Source: Glebionis coronaria
Taxonomy: Eukaryota; Streptophyta; Magnoliopsida; Asterales; Asteraceae
Length of the DNA: 64,000 nt
Reading direction: 5' to 3'
Assembly: GCA_025667525.1 (NCBI GenBank)
Contig: CM046881.1
Span: 32,162,665 to 32,226,664, forward strand
The notes beneath the pieces were generated by a model. It made no database searches. It was not told the origin of the DNA and was given only the letters and a program-made list of their open reading frames with translations. Made by a program: the position numbers and the translations under genes. Of this stretch, positions 1-11,986 are shown piece after piece; position 1 is the first letter of the stretch; each line of letters begins with the position of its first letter.

Positions 1-2160
1 AAGAAGAATTGGCGAGATTAAATGTGATATCGATGACATGCCGATCTTTCCTTATAGAGTGGAGTTTGATAAAACGTTACCACCTGGAAAGGTGTCATCT
101 GATTCGTTGTCACCCAATTCATAAATTGAAATCGAAAGGGTGAATGTTGCACTTGAGGTTGTCATTGGAACCATTACCCAAAAGCCTCATGCCACTAATA
201 CCTTTCCGAGAAGTCTGATTGAATGTGTTAGTCATTTAATACTAGTGACTCATTTGATAATTGTTGTTGTAAGAGCTATAGGATTGGAAATTAAGTGTTG
301 TTCATATCGAGCTTTTATTGCCCTATTAAGGTCTAAGAATAAGGTTGAAAGTATTGGAGAATGATGTAGGATATCGCATTGAGTATAAGTTGATTGAAAC
401 TTGAATGAAATAATACTTAACCTGTATGGAATATGAGATTGATAAGAGGAAATCGCTAAGTTCTGTGATTGAATTATAAGGTTTTAAATGATTGTTATTT
501 TGTGTTAAGAGTTGTTCCTAGGCCATTTTCCACTAACGAGGATGCCCAGTGTCCAAGAAATAAATTGAAGAAATCTTCTTCTGAATTGGGACCGATGGAT
601 CTTCTGGGACAGGTGGAACTCCCATGAATCATGTAGATTAGTATTCATTATGGTATCTTTTAAAAATAATCCCTAACTTAACTGAGACATCAGTTGGTAG
701 GATGAGTTCTTGGAATTGTATGACATAGTGACACGTAATGTGTTACGGTACAATTTTGACTTGTTTGTGATTAATGAAAAGACTACCTTTGATTGCTAAA
801 TTCTACATGTATCGATATTATCTATCTTTTATTGCTTCATCCTAATGCTCGCATTAGTGATGCAACCATTGAAAAAGTACTCATCTCGAATTAAGTTACG
901 TTGTGGATTATTCTTTTTTGAGTGCCATCGAGGTCATGAACCTCATGATTAACTGGCTAAGCTCATTTCCTGATATATTGTAGTTAGTTCTTGGTGAACA
1001 ACTTTTCATCACTCTTTTGCAGATCACTCATTGTTTTTATAAGATAAAACAATATCCCTTGAGAAAAATTGAATTTTCATCACTATAAGGATTATTCAAA
1101 GTGAGATTTATAAGTGATCGTTATCGAAATGAATCTGTTTATAAAACACCTTGGAAAACTTAATTGTTTTCATAACAAAGAAAATCTTTGTAAAATTATT
1201 TTTGATTCCTATTTAAGAATTAAGCATGAAAATGTTTTTATTATAAACATGATGATAAAATTTTGACGAACTGAGTATTGCATCCTTAATCTTGAAATTG
1301 TATATAGTTGCGCGCCTACATATAATTTGGAATGGACCATGCAAGGCTAATTAGTAGTCACCATAAAACTGATCAATAAACACTACATTTTCTTTAAAGA
1401 TTAAATTTTATGAGATCTGCAAGAAGTGAAAAATAGGGGCATAGTGTTAGGGACACCTACATATGTGCCTATAGCATCTATTCTTCTGAGTCAAATTTAC
1501 TCATCTGTGGAAATTGTCTTATTTGACAATTGACGATTCTTTCTTGTCCAATTCTCTCGTAGTGAGATTCTTAGGAAAAGTATCTGATTACCGAGTGTTG
1601 ATACCCGACTGGATGTATCGACGTTCCTATCATTTATTTTGATTAGAATTCATTTGAATGACCTGGGGAACGATCCGAGGAGCTTTCGAATGCGTACTCA
1701 AATTATGAAAACATGGGATATATTCATATTCATTAAATGTTTTCGTCTTTATCTGATTTGAAATTCTCTGGCGTAGATTATGCGTTGACCTTGCTCTTTT
1801 AAGGTTAGTTATGTCTCCAGATATCCTTGAATTGTGAAGGATTATGAGTTATTATTAGTCTTTTGAGAAATTCACATCTTATCAACAGTAATGAAACTGG
1901 AAATTTGATAGTGCCAGTAGAATGGATTGATTGATTATGACATGACGACATTGTCTTAATTGATGGGAACTCAAGTAGAATTCCCCTAAATGATAAGATG
2001 TTGATTATCAAAAGTGATCTAAATAATTCTTGATGGATGACCATATCCTGCATTTAGACTTGAAATTATACCGTGAATGGTTATAAATTAGTCATAGAAC
2101 TTGTAATCTAAGAAGAACTTAAAAGTAAATGTATAAAAAGATGTTCATGTTATTTGAAAT
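1..2160 (+). pseudogene. Decayed 5' part of a + strand Ty3/gypsy element (gag/protease side)
   Basis: No frame stays open for more than about 80 codons here. The segment lies directly upstream of recognisable reverse transcriptase on the same strand, so position suggests it is the gag-protease part of the same element. From about 1950 to 2090 scattered residues (an RIPL-like string, then LIIKSD, then ISC) look like the stretch between gypsy protease and reverse transcriptase. Positions 1-1900 show nothing I can assign securely. The 5' LTR and primer binding site must lie before the window. Assignment of the first 1.9 kb is by context only. Confidence 0.4.
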
Positions 2161-2790
2161 TTTAGGAGGTATTTGCTGGTGAATTACCTAGACTTTCCCC
2201 GTTAAGGCAAGTTGAAATTGGTATTGATTATATTCCCGGTGCTGCATCTGTGGCATGTGCACTGTATGTCAGCACCATCTGAATTAAAAGAATTACCCTA
2301 CAACTGAGAGAGTTGTCGGAGAAAGCTTTTATTCTATCAAGCTCGTCATCATGAAGAGATATGGTGTTATCGTTCCTTATGTTTATTGATTACCGTAAAC
2401 TAAGTAAATTGACGATTAAAATCTATATCCACTACCCAAGATGATAGATTTGTTCGATCATTTACAAGGTTCTAGCGTATGTTTTAAAATTTGATCCACG
2501 GTATGGTTATCATCAACTTCGCGTCCGCGAAGAAGATTATCTATTCCAATCTCTACATCCAGAACTTGTAATGAACATTATAAGTTTCACGTGATGTCGT
2601 TTGGATTGACTAATACACATGTAGCATTCATAAATTTGGTGAATCACGTGTGTAGGCTGTAATTTGATAAATTCATGCTTGTGATCATTAAGGACCATCT
2701 GTTTGTTTATAAGAATAAGAATGAGTTAATAATTAGTTATAGACTGCCCTAAATTGGCCGAACAATGAAAACCTGTACCGTGAATATTTA
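2160..2790 (+). pseudogene. Ty3/gypsy reverse transcriptase remnant
   Basis: Translating the + strand in shifting frames gives the usual order of a plant gypsy reverse transcriptase: a VFAGELP..PPLRQVEI-like start, a PGAA motif, an APSELKEL helix, DYRKL, LPKMIDLFDHLQG, YHQLRVREED, and HYKFHVMSFGLTN. The catalytic strand, normally FIDD, reads IIKDH here, so the active site is lost. There are many stops and several frame changes. Similarity stops abruptly near 2730, and the palm-thumb and most of RNase H are missing. Dead remnant. Confidence 0.8.
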
Positions 2791-3420
2791 ACATGTGATT
2801 ACCGGCTTAATCCTTTACATGATTTGACCGTGTGATTAATAAGATAACGGGATCTATATTGACATTTTAAAAACTAGAGCCATTAATACTTAGGGTTATA
2901 CCAAAAAGGAGGTGCAAATACGTTTTGACAAAATGTTTTAACAAAGGATTTTTAAGGAATCATTCCTTATAACTAAAACATTTAACTAAACTCCTGTTTA
3001 GGGGTAAATGTTTGTGTATACTTCAAGACAACCTAAGCGGAATTGAGGAAAACATTTAAACCATGATTTGAAATTTGAAACGTCAATTTTTGCTTTTCAA
3101 CTAAGAAATTTTTTGACCAAAGTATAAACAAAGATTTTTCGAACATTTACGGATCTTATTAATTATTTTAATTATTTTCGATAAATCAACAAAAATCGTG
3201 TTAATTAAATTCAAATTTATTTTTGAACATTTTCATATAATTGGTCGAACTAAGAAATTTAAATTTTTTACGTTTACGTTTCATAAAAATTGAATATTTA
3301 TTATTTAATTACCTGTAATAACTATCGACAGTTTAGACGTCGGATTAAGTAAAACTGATAAAAATAATAGTTGAGACGAAACTAAAACTTAGAAAATATG
3401 AAGAAAGAAATTCTGAGTGA
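2790..3420. other. AT-rich segment replacing the RT-RNase H junction
   Basis: About 630 bp with no coding similarity, sitting where the end of reverse transcriptase and most of RNase H should be. It contains a PPT-like string (TTTAGGGGTAAATG at 2998) that also occurs just before the 3' LTR at 4942, so it may be a rearranged piece of the element's own 3' end. Origin not resolved. Confidence 0.35.
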
Positions 3421-4956
3421 ATTTTGGTTATGATAATTATTTCACCAGGAAAGGTGAATATAGATACTGACACATTATATAGAAAGGATAAAGAATCAGT
3501 TATGATGTATTTCTTAATAATGACTGTGCAAAATAAATTGCCGAACAATATAAAAATAAACGATGTTTGTAAAAAGGATAATATAGATAATAAAAAGGGA
3601 TTCACGGCTAATGTGAACCATTAGAATTGAGAAGCCGATGGCGTTAAATGGATAAAAGGCCACTTGTGGTTGCCTAAATATGGATATTTTGAGATGTAGT
3701 CATGTTGGAATCTCGTAAGTATAAGTATTCTATTCATGACATTTCTGACTAAATGTATCTTTATCTGAAGAAGTTGTACTGATGGCAAATTATGAAGGTA
3801 GACATCGCCTCGTACATTAGTAAACGTCTAACTATTGCAAAGGTCATCATCTGAATTTGATTCGATTTGGGTCATCGTCGACAGACTGACCAAATATGCT
3901 AATATCATTCCCGTTAATGATAGATTCTTGATGAAGAAATTGACTCTTTTGTATTTAAAGGAGTTGTGTAAACATGGTGTGCCTGTATTGATCATCTCTA
4001 TCAAGATCCTCGCTTCGCATCGAATTTCTAGAGATTTGCTCAGAAGTCATTGAGAACGAATCTTGATGAGAGTACTGTGTACCACCCCAATCGAAGGGAC
4101 GAGGTAAAGTAACGATACAAAATACTATAAGTGCTGTTTTATGTTTGAATGATTGACCTTTGGTAATAAACTGTATAATCGCTTTCCTTTGGAAAGATTA
4201 TCATTGATAATTATCTTGTTAGGATCGAGATCGAATCTTGTGAGGATATATATTAGAGCATCTGTAAGCAGGAGTTGGGATGAAGACATCCGACATACAC
4301 CCACCGTGAGTTGGACATGTCTTTTAGGTTTAAGGTTTCCTATGATGACAAACCTAACCTTGCAAAATATCCGACCCGCGAAACCTGAAATGATTGTTTA
4401 AATTAGGATCTGATTATTGACTGCCGGTAGTGGGCATGAGGTTATGTGAATATGAAATGTAGATCTTGAAGTGCCAGATGGGTAGCGAAGTTATGCCACA
4501 AATTTTAACCATGGAAAAATGAATTGATGATCTGAAAGATCATGGGATATAAGTCCCCATTGTATGGGACCATTGAGATGATGAAGATTGGTTTGAAAGG
4601 CATATAAGCTGGATCTACCCTAGGACTTCAAGAGCTGCGTGAAATATGATTTGTATATCTAACTTGATGAAATGTCTATCAAGTGAAAATTTGAATTCTT
4701 CTTGATAAAGTTTAGATCGGCGAAAAGTTGCATTCATCAGAAACCCGTGAACATCATGGATAGAGAAAGTAAGTCAACATTTAGCCTGATCTTATTCCCG
4801 TAGTTATGTTTGAAGAAACTCGCATATTGTAATGGATTACACTTATGAGAAAAGACCGAATGTGGAGGAAATACCCACATGGCTTTAACTCTATAAGAAG
4901 CGAGTAGTAAGATAAGATGATCTTTGAGGACAAAGATCCTGTTTAGGGGTAAATGC
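3420..4956 (+). pseudogene. Ty3/gypsy RNase H tail, integrase and chromodomain-side remnant
   Basis: The + strand resumes with the end of RNase H (PGKVNIDTDTLYRKDK, where families usually have [14 protein letters not shown]). Integrase follows: LWLPKYG, a zinc-region stretch with KMYxxLKKLYW-like spacing, then FDSIWVIVDRLTKYANIIPV at 3855-3914. After that come GVPVLIIS and a decayed DRD region, a YHPN..DE string, and near 4740-4780 EPVNIMDRESKS, matching the KEPVEIMDRE stretch near the end of gypsy pol. At least a dozen stops or frame changes are present. The polypurine-like TTTAGGGGTAAATG precedes the LTR at 4957, which fixes the orientation and the 3' end. Confidence 0.8.
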
Positions 4957-7900
4957 TGTGACAATCCTTCAATTTATGGTTGATATTTTATTCTTAAGTA
5001 TTATTTAAAAACCTTATTTTAATGTTATTTATGAACTCGCTTATTTTTGGGAAGAAATTTGGATTCACGTCTTGAAGTAGCATCGACTACGTCTAAGCCG
5101 GAGGATTCTACGTTACGTGCTTACGTTTACATACACCGTTTTGGTGACAAGTCCAACACTTCAGGAAATAAATTTATCCGTCAATATTATTTTGAGATTT
5201 TAAATTTGTGTTGGTTCATAAACTCACAAATTTACGAGAAGAGATTAGGACTTACGATTATAATTTAACGTCCTTTACGACTAAACCAGAAACCTTAGGA
5301 TTACGTATTTACGTTTTTGAACTCCGTTTTCGATGAGATAATTTTTATTAGATTCATTTTGTGCCGTTGATTCATAATTTATAAAAATGTTTTTCGTAAA
5401 AGGACCCGAGGGCACGTAAATCGAGGAAACTAGAATCGAAGAATACCCGTAAATTAGTGGGATGGGACAAGTTTTACACTTGCCCACCCTACTATATGGA
5501 TGGCTAAATAAGCTCCAACACACTTCATGATGTATCAAAATTTCAACTAACAAGTTAACACTTGTTAACTTGAAGCTTACAAAGTAAACTACCAACATCA
5601 AAACCATTTCTTCCAAACTATTCACTCATTCCATCCCATGCAAACCACTCATACTCTCCTCCCTCTCTCTCAATATTTCGTCCACTCTTCACCCAAAACA
5701 ACCCTCATTTGATCTTGATTCAATCATAAATCATATGTATAATTTACATATGATGAAAACCCATTGAAGTTATAAAGATTGGAGGTGATCTTAACATGTA
5801 AAAATGAGTTTTCAAGGGAGTTTGGGGCTGATTTCTCAAGGAGTTTTCATGAAGAACAAGGGCTGATTTTTGGAGGAATCTACAAATACTTGGTGATCCT
5901 AGAAGTGATGTTGATATCTCATAAGATTGGTTACCCAAAACCAAGTCTTGTTCATCATCAACCCCATCTTTTCATCACTTTGGTGGTATAGAGATTGTTC
6001 TTCCCATCCTCTTGTTATTTTGATTATGTAATCATGTATTTTCTTTCTTATTGTATATTTATATGATGAATATATGATGATAAAAATGTTGTGTGGGGAT
6101 CAAGTGTTGATAAATATGATTAAAAAGATGAAAAACCATAAGAAACAAGGCTAAAATCTTGCTTAAATTGTTGGCTGTAAAAAAACAGTAAGTAACCAAG
6201 TTATGAACTGATAAAATTGCATGGTGGAATCCATTTACAGTAAGTGTTAGATGTCATACACATGTGAGAGTTGGCCATGCAATGGAATCATCAAAATGAG
6301 TGAGATATGATCAAAACAAGATTAGTGTACCAATCTGAATAATCTGTTTTGTAATGACTGTTAAGGATAGTTAGACATGGAATGAGCAGTAGCTATAACT
6401 AACTTATTTGTAGCACATAATATGAAGTTTATACCATCCAAAAATGAGCTTCTATCTCCTTATAGAACTCAAGATATGATAAAAATGGTGAAGATGAAAC
6501 TAAAAATCAGATTTTGAAGAATTAATGTTTAATAGTATTATATAAGCACTCAAACTAATATAGTATATAATGTGAATTAAACCCACTAACTTATAAATTT
6601 CATTTATATAAAAATGCATAAGGATAAATAAATGGACATTATATAAAAATGGTAGTTTGGTAAGTTTTATAAGTTATAAAAGCTATATACTAAGTTTTAC
6701 GTCTTTTCGGCTAAAACCGAAAGATTAACGTTTTTGTTAAATAAAACTTAGACGGTTGGACCCGTCTAATGTAAACTTTTATAAACTCACATACTGATAT
6801 ATAAACATATATAACATATAGACATTAACGGGCCAAAGTAGCCTTAATGGACAATAAACCCGACTAATTTGGTAAAACACTTATAAACATATTTATTGGG
6901 CTTAACCCATTTGGGCCCAACATATAAAGTATAATACTTATAATAAAAGTATAATTGGGCTAATGAATAGTATTGGGCTTGTAATAGGCCCATTGGGCTT
7001 TAAAATGTAAACAAGTTGAACTAGTGTAACTAGTCTTGAAAATTACCAACACATAAACACTATAATGAATGAGTAAAGATGTATAAACCCACTTGATCAT
7101 CATCATATATATAAAATCATCATATGTATACATAATTGTTATTTTATAAAGTCATTGGACAAGAGTCTAAGACAAGTATTATTTGTCTAGGTTTCCGTGA
7201 TTGAAGCACGTACCGTACATCCGAATTGCCGATAACCCGCCTTCCCACATCAACGTGAGTTCATAGCCTCGCACTCTTTTAAATGTTTTTAAGAAATGTT
7301 TTATAAACCCGCGAGGGAGATAACATGTTAGTTTTTATAAAATAGGACACTAGTTTTCCCGATTGCATGTTTATTGATTTGGACCCGAATGATTGTATAA
7401 CCCGATGAATGATTAAATGACCCGATAGATGAAGTGAAATGGATTATTAAAGTTAGGTTATGTCACTAAAAGTCCCATTAGCATGAATTGTGAACTATCG
7501 GGATTTGGTAGACGCTTATGCATATAATAGTACTATTTGGGGACGATCACCCCAGTTCGCGCCTTGACGGTTGATCCCCGTCGTGCCACATTGATTGGTA
7601 AGCGAAATTATGTATGAGAAGATTTACACAAGCGTGATTATTGTGACGACACGCTAATTTAGATGGGCAAATGATTGTCGGGTTAGCTACCCGTTGTTTG
7701 TTGTAGTAAGGTAACAATGTCATGCGGCTTATAATAATCCAATTAACGAAATACTACTATACGCACTGAATTACAATGAATTGCCTGACTAGCAATACGG
7801 GGTCTTATTATTGATTTTATGTTCGTGTTTTGGTTTTACATAACCATATTCATATAACGATTTTTATTTGGCTTATACAACGTTATAAAACATATTGTAT

Positions 7901-8396
7901 GATGTTTTTTACGACTTTGGTTCGTATAATCATTTTGAAGGCAAAAGCCTATATTATGATTTTTATAAGGATTTGTATAAAATGACTTTGGCTATTTTAT
8001 GGCCTATTACAAAGATTTTGTACAAAATGATTTTCGATAATAATTATATACCGATAATATATTAATGGTTTTATTAAACTATATGAATTCACTCGGCGTT
8101 ATCGCTGACCTTTTCTTTTAACATGTTTTATCTCAGGTACTTGAAGGTAATTCTCGGGAAGACAACAAGAATTCATGGCCCACACTTAATTAACAAATTT
8201 CCATTCAAATGCTTTGTGAAATTGTATGAAATAATATGACTTGGGACCTATGTAACTTTGATATTTATGAATGGAAATGCTTTATTATTGAACGACGCGA
8301 TTTTTAAAGCGTTGTCTATGATGTGAGTAATGTGCTATCCCGTAACACCAACGAGTCTTCCGCTGTATTGAATTATGTAAATTTGGGGGTGTTACA
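4957..8396 (+). repeat. 3' LTR of the + strand Ty3/gypsy element (3.4 kb)
   Basis: The LTR begins TGTGACAATCC right after the pol remnant and PPT-like tract, and ends GGGGGTGTTACA, giving TG...CA ends with short inverted repeats. At 3440 bp it is long, as in Tekay/Del-type chromoviruses. The base after 8396 enters an unrelated - strand gag in mid-codon; the second gag copy at 23090 reads straight through this point, so 8396/8397 is an insertion junction. The expected target duplication starts GGCTG. The upstream partner is outside the window. The LTR is related to the solo LTR at 39344-42055: both share ACC(C/T)GCGAGGG and a TCTCAGGT motif near the end. No gene is seen inside it. Confidence 0.8.
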
Positions 8397-8643
8397 GGCT
8401 GTCAGTCTGCTCAAACGAACGGGGTCTCTGTTTGTTGAATCGCTCCAACCAAGTCACAAGGGTAACAGGCGGTGGATGTGGAGGATTGTTGTGGTTCTAA
8501 GGATGAGGGCTAAATTGAATGCCCTAGGTTTGAATTTTAGCATGAACTTCATCCCCGATTTCATTGCGAAGTTGGGGAAGGAGGGCTTGCAAAGCTGCAT
8601 TGACAACTGCAGCCAAATCTTAAGCATTACGTGTGTTCACCAT
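8397..8643 (-). pseudogene. Ty3/gypsy gag, N-terminal fragment (second tandem copy)
   Basis: On the - strand an ATG at 8643 opens MVNTRNA, a stop, then DLAAVVNAALQALLPQLRNEI, the N-terminal helix of a plant gypsy gag. It continues to TWLERFNKQRPRSFEQTDS and is cut at 8397 by the + strand LTR. Three in-frame stops (after MVNTRNA, after KIQT, after SPHP) make it a pseudogene. The same protein start occurs at 29684 with a matching leader, showing that this is the second internal region of a tandem element. Confidence 0.8.
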
Positions 8644-8808
8644 CTGACATTTTAAAACAAAATGCAACATAAATAATGAGTCTGATAAAATATGACATGA
8701 ATAGGAAAATGCATGAAATGTGTATAAAAACATAAATTTATTTATGATGCATAAAATAGTTTTAAAATGCATGATCAATTTAAATATGATGATATGTCTA
8801 TGAGTGAA

Positions 8809-9940
8809 TAATAACTAGGGTTTTGCAATCCTATTTTTAACAATGAATGTTCGTTTCTCGGTATCTTCTCGAATTGATTAAGGTTTAAGTGTGACTGTGT
8901 CGTTCTTGGTAACAAAAAATGAAGTTGGATATCTATTCTATTTGAAAAGGTAAATGTGAAGCGAAATTAAAATAAACAAAGACAAATAATAAAGGAGCAA
9001 TGCAAATAATTAAACGAAAAGTAAAGCAAAACAATAAATAAAAATAAAACTAAAAGACGAAATTAATTAAATACTGAAAAATAAAATAAGACAAACTTAA
9101 ACTAAATCTAAGGCAAGTAAACTAAAAGTGCAACTAAGTAAAAAGGCGGCAAAAGATTAAATCAAAATAGCCACTAAACATCAACTAACAATAATCAATG
9201 AAAACAAATCAACAAAACTAACAATAATGATCAAATCAATCAAAACCCACTTGATTAAAAACCATAAAACTCAAGAACACAAATAACAAAGATGAAATCC
9301 AAACAAGAAAGGTAGATGAGAGATTAACAAGAATAGTAAAGATTCAATTGCAATTAAATAAAACTTACTTGGAATTAAAGGTGCAAATACAAGTATTAAA
9401 ATTGCAAGAATTTAAGGTGCAAAAATAAAATGGAAGAGCATAGTTTGTCAAACTAGCCAACAACAATGAAATTAACACTAATGATCTATTTATAGGGGGA
9501 GGAGGTGATTAGTGGAAGGAAGGTTCCTCCCCTCTTTCTTCTTTCTTTAATTGCTTGTTTAGTCCTTAATCTTCCAAATTCTTCGACTTTTGTCTCGGGA
9601 TTAATAAACTCGTCTTGTAATTTCTTTAATAAATTAGACTTGAGTTCTTCGGCTTTTAGTAAACTTCCGTCTTTTGACTTTTTCTTCGATAAATCTTCAG
9701 AATTGGTCTTGGACTTCCGTTCTTTTTGGCACTCTTGATTTCTTGACTTCGTCTTTTGTCTTTTTCTTTGATAAAAGCCCGTGAATGCCCGTGTTTTCTC
9801 CCCTTTTCACATTTTCGTCCTAAATCACAACAAAAACACAAACCACGCATAATTCCGACATTTATGACATAAAATACACGTTTTGGCCTGGTTATTATTG
9901 TAATTAATTGGTAAAAGGATGGGTGTTTTCACACCTATCA
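8809..9940 (-). repeat. 3' LTR of the Athila/Tat-like element (short form)
   Basis: Length 1132 bp. On the - strand it starts TGATAGGTGTGAAAACACCC and ends CTAGTTATTA. It matches 13855-15582 closely except that it lacks about 590 bp containing the GGAATAA minisatellite. The short open frames inside (for example near 9505-9738) are present in both LTRs and are not gene-like. Confidence 0.88.
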
Positions 9941-11880
9941 AATCCCCTACACTTGACCATTGCAATGTCCTCATGCAATGCATTAGTTACAAAGCACGTT
10001 TTACATTGTGCATCATAATCAATCCACACTGGCCTTTATTAACGAGATAGAAAATTATAAACATTCAAAGGAAGAAAGTAAGTAAAGAAATCAAAGGCAT
10101 ACCTTAGGGTTTTGGAATGTCATGAATAATTATCATCCTCAAGTTTCACGTTCCCCATACCAAGCTTAAAAATAAGATCATTGTTATTATAAGTTAGCAA
10201 ACTAACACGAACTCATGTGGGCCAATTATTCACTTAGACTCCCTTATTCCTAGGTGTATCTCTTATATTTTATTATTGTCTTGAATGATCACGAGGATGC
10301 ATTGTTGACTTATTTCGATAGTTATTAAGGCTGAAAATAAAGTAGGACGATTTAATCAATAGTTAGCTAAATGACAAAATCTTTTAAAACTGCTTCTCGG
10401 GACCTCATAAAGTTCATATCTTGGCATAACTCGCTTCACGATTTGAGACCTTTCTCGGACCGATATTTGGCAGCGACTTCATACTTCAAATCTTGAGAGA
10501 CGTTCTTGAAATTATGGTCTTCTCTTCATAATAGGAATTTCTTCACTTGAAGCTTTGAGAGATTCTTCATATTTGGACCACGACTTCTTTATTTTTCTCC
10601 AATCTTTATTTGGGATTTTGATATACAACGATTCGCCTCCTTTTAGGACTTGGATCTATTTATCCTCATACCTTGTTAGGGCCTTTTTGGATAGACTTCT
10701 CCATGATCTTTCGGGAGTATTTGCTTTTCGTCGTGTGTCTCGATCCTTCATATTGATTTTTGATAAATGATTCTTCACATCACTTGGGATCTTTAGCAAC
10801 AAAATGTAGCCCTCATTCCTTGTTATGGCCTTTTCGGACTCGCCAATATTCGCGTCCCGCTTCAATAAGTTATGCCTTGGCTATGAACTCTAATCAATAC
10901 CGAGCAACTTCTAAACGATCTTGGGCTAGAAGCTAAGTAACTTTTCAAATCGTACAACCTTATTTATTGCAGATAAAATTATTAACAAGCGATGGGAGAA
11001 TAGGCTTATAATTAACTCACATAAATTCACGAAAGAATACCAAACTTATAATTGACTCTATCATCTCTCGTTCTCCACAATTAAAAATCTCAAGGAATGA
11101 GACTCGTGGATTCTTAGCCAATTAAATCAAAGTTTTGGGTTTTCGAGTCATCTATAGGATCTTGCAAACTCTTAGACTTTTTCAAGTTTAGAATTCGCAT
11201 TTTAAAGTTGCCTCGACTCTCTAGGATCAATTATAGGAACTTGCGAAAAGTTATTGTTCTTAACCCGTGAGAGTTAAGACTTTCGCGTTTTAAAGGTCCC
11301 TATATAAAAGCCTAGCAAAACTTGACTTAAACACGTTAAGGATACTAGCTAGAGTAAACTTAGATAAGTAAACTCGGGTTGAGTCAAAAGATTCACGACT
11401 TTGAAAAATCTAAAACCACTTTATTAAACTTTATTTTAGCAAGGAAAGAAAATAACCATAACAAAGCAAAATACAACTATACAATTAGGCCAAAATAGAT
11501 TGAAAATTTTGAAAAATGTCGAAAAATTAAATTTTCTGGTTAAAATGAGGACAAATACAAGGAAAAGCCCACTTAACTTCGATAGAAGTCCCCCTACACT
11601 TGATATAAACATTGTCCTCAATGTTTAAGCATGTGGGAGTAAACTCCCCTACACTTAGGACATTGTGCACGTTGTTTAAATCTTGCTAAGGGAAGGACAA
11701 CTAAAGTGATTCCTATTTTAATAATGAAAAATATAAAATAGTGAATCAAAAGAGTTTAGGATAGAACCGGGATGACGGGAACACGGAATCACAGGTCGTC
11801 AAAAGTCATCAAGAGTGTGTCTTTGAAGCTCTAATCCCTGCACATGATAAGAAAGAAAACAAGAAACACCAACGGGGCTC
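9941..11880 (-). other. Non-coding 3' body of the Athila/Tat-like element
   Basis: About 1.9 kb between the end of the protein remnant and the 3' LTR. It has only short frames without recognisable domains. PPT-like motifs (CCCCTACACTT on the + strand) occur at 9944, 11591, 11646 and 11881. Confidence 0.55.
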
Positions 11881-11986
11881 CCCCTACACTTATGGTGAAA
11901 ACAGGTAAAGATAGATAGATAATTGGGTTGCCTCCCAAAAGCGCTTGTTTATATTAACCGAGTCACGAGCCTGACTCGTCCCCGAA

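Noticed and set aside
5281..5625. A 114-codon - strand frame
   Set aside because: Lies inside the + strand gypsy LTR, low-complexity hydrophobic translation, no homology recognised.
9505..9738. A 77-codon frame on the + strand, repeated at 15147-15380
   Set aside because: Duplicated only because it lies in both LTRs of one element; no domain.
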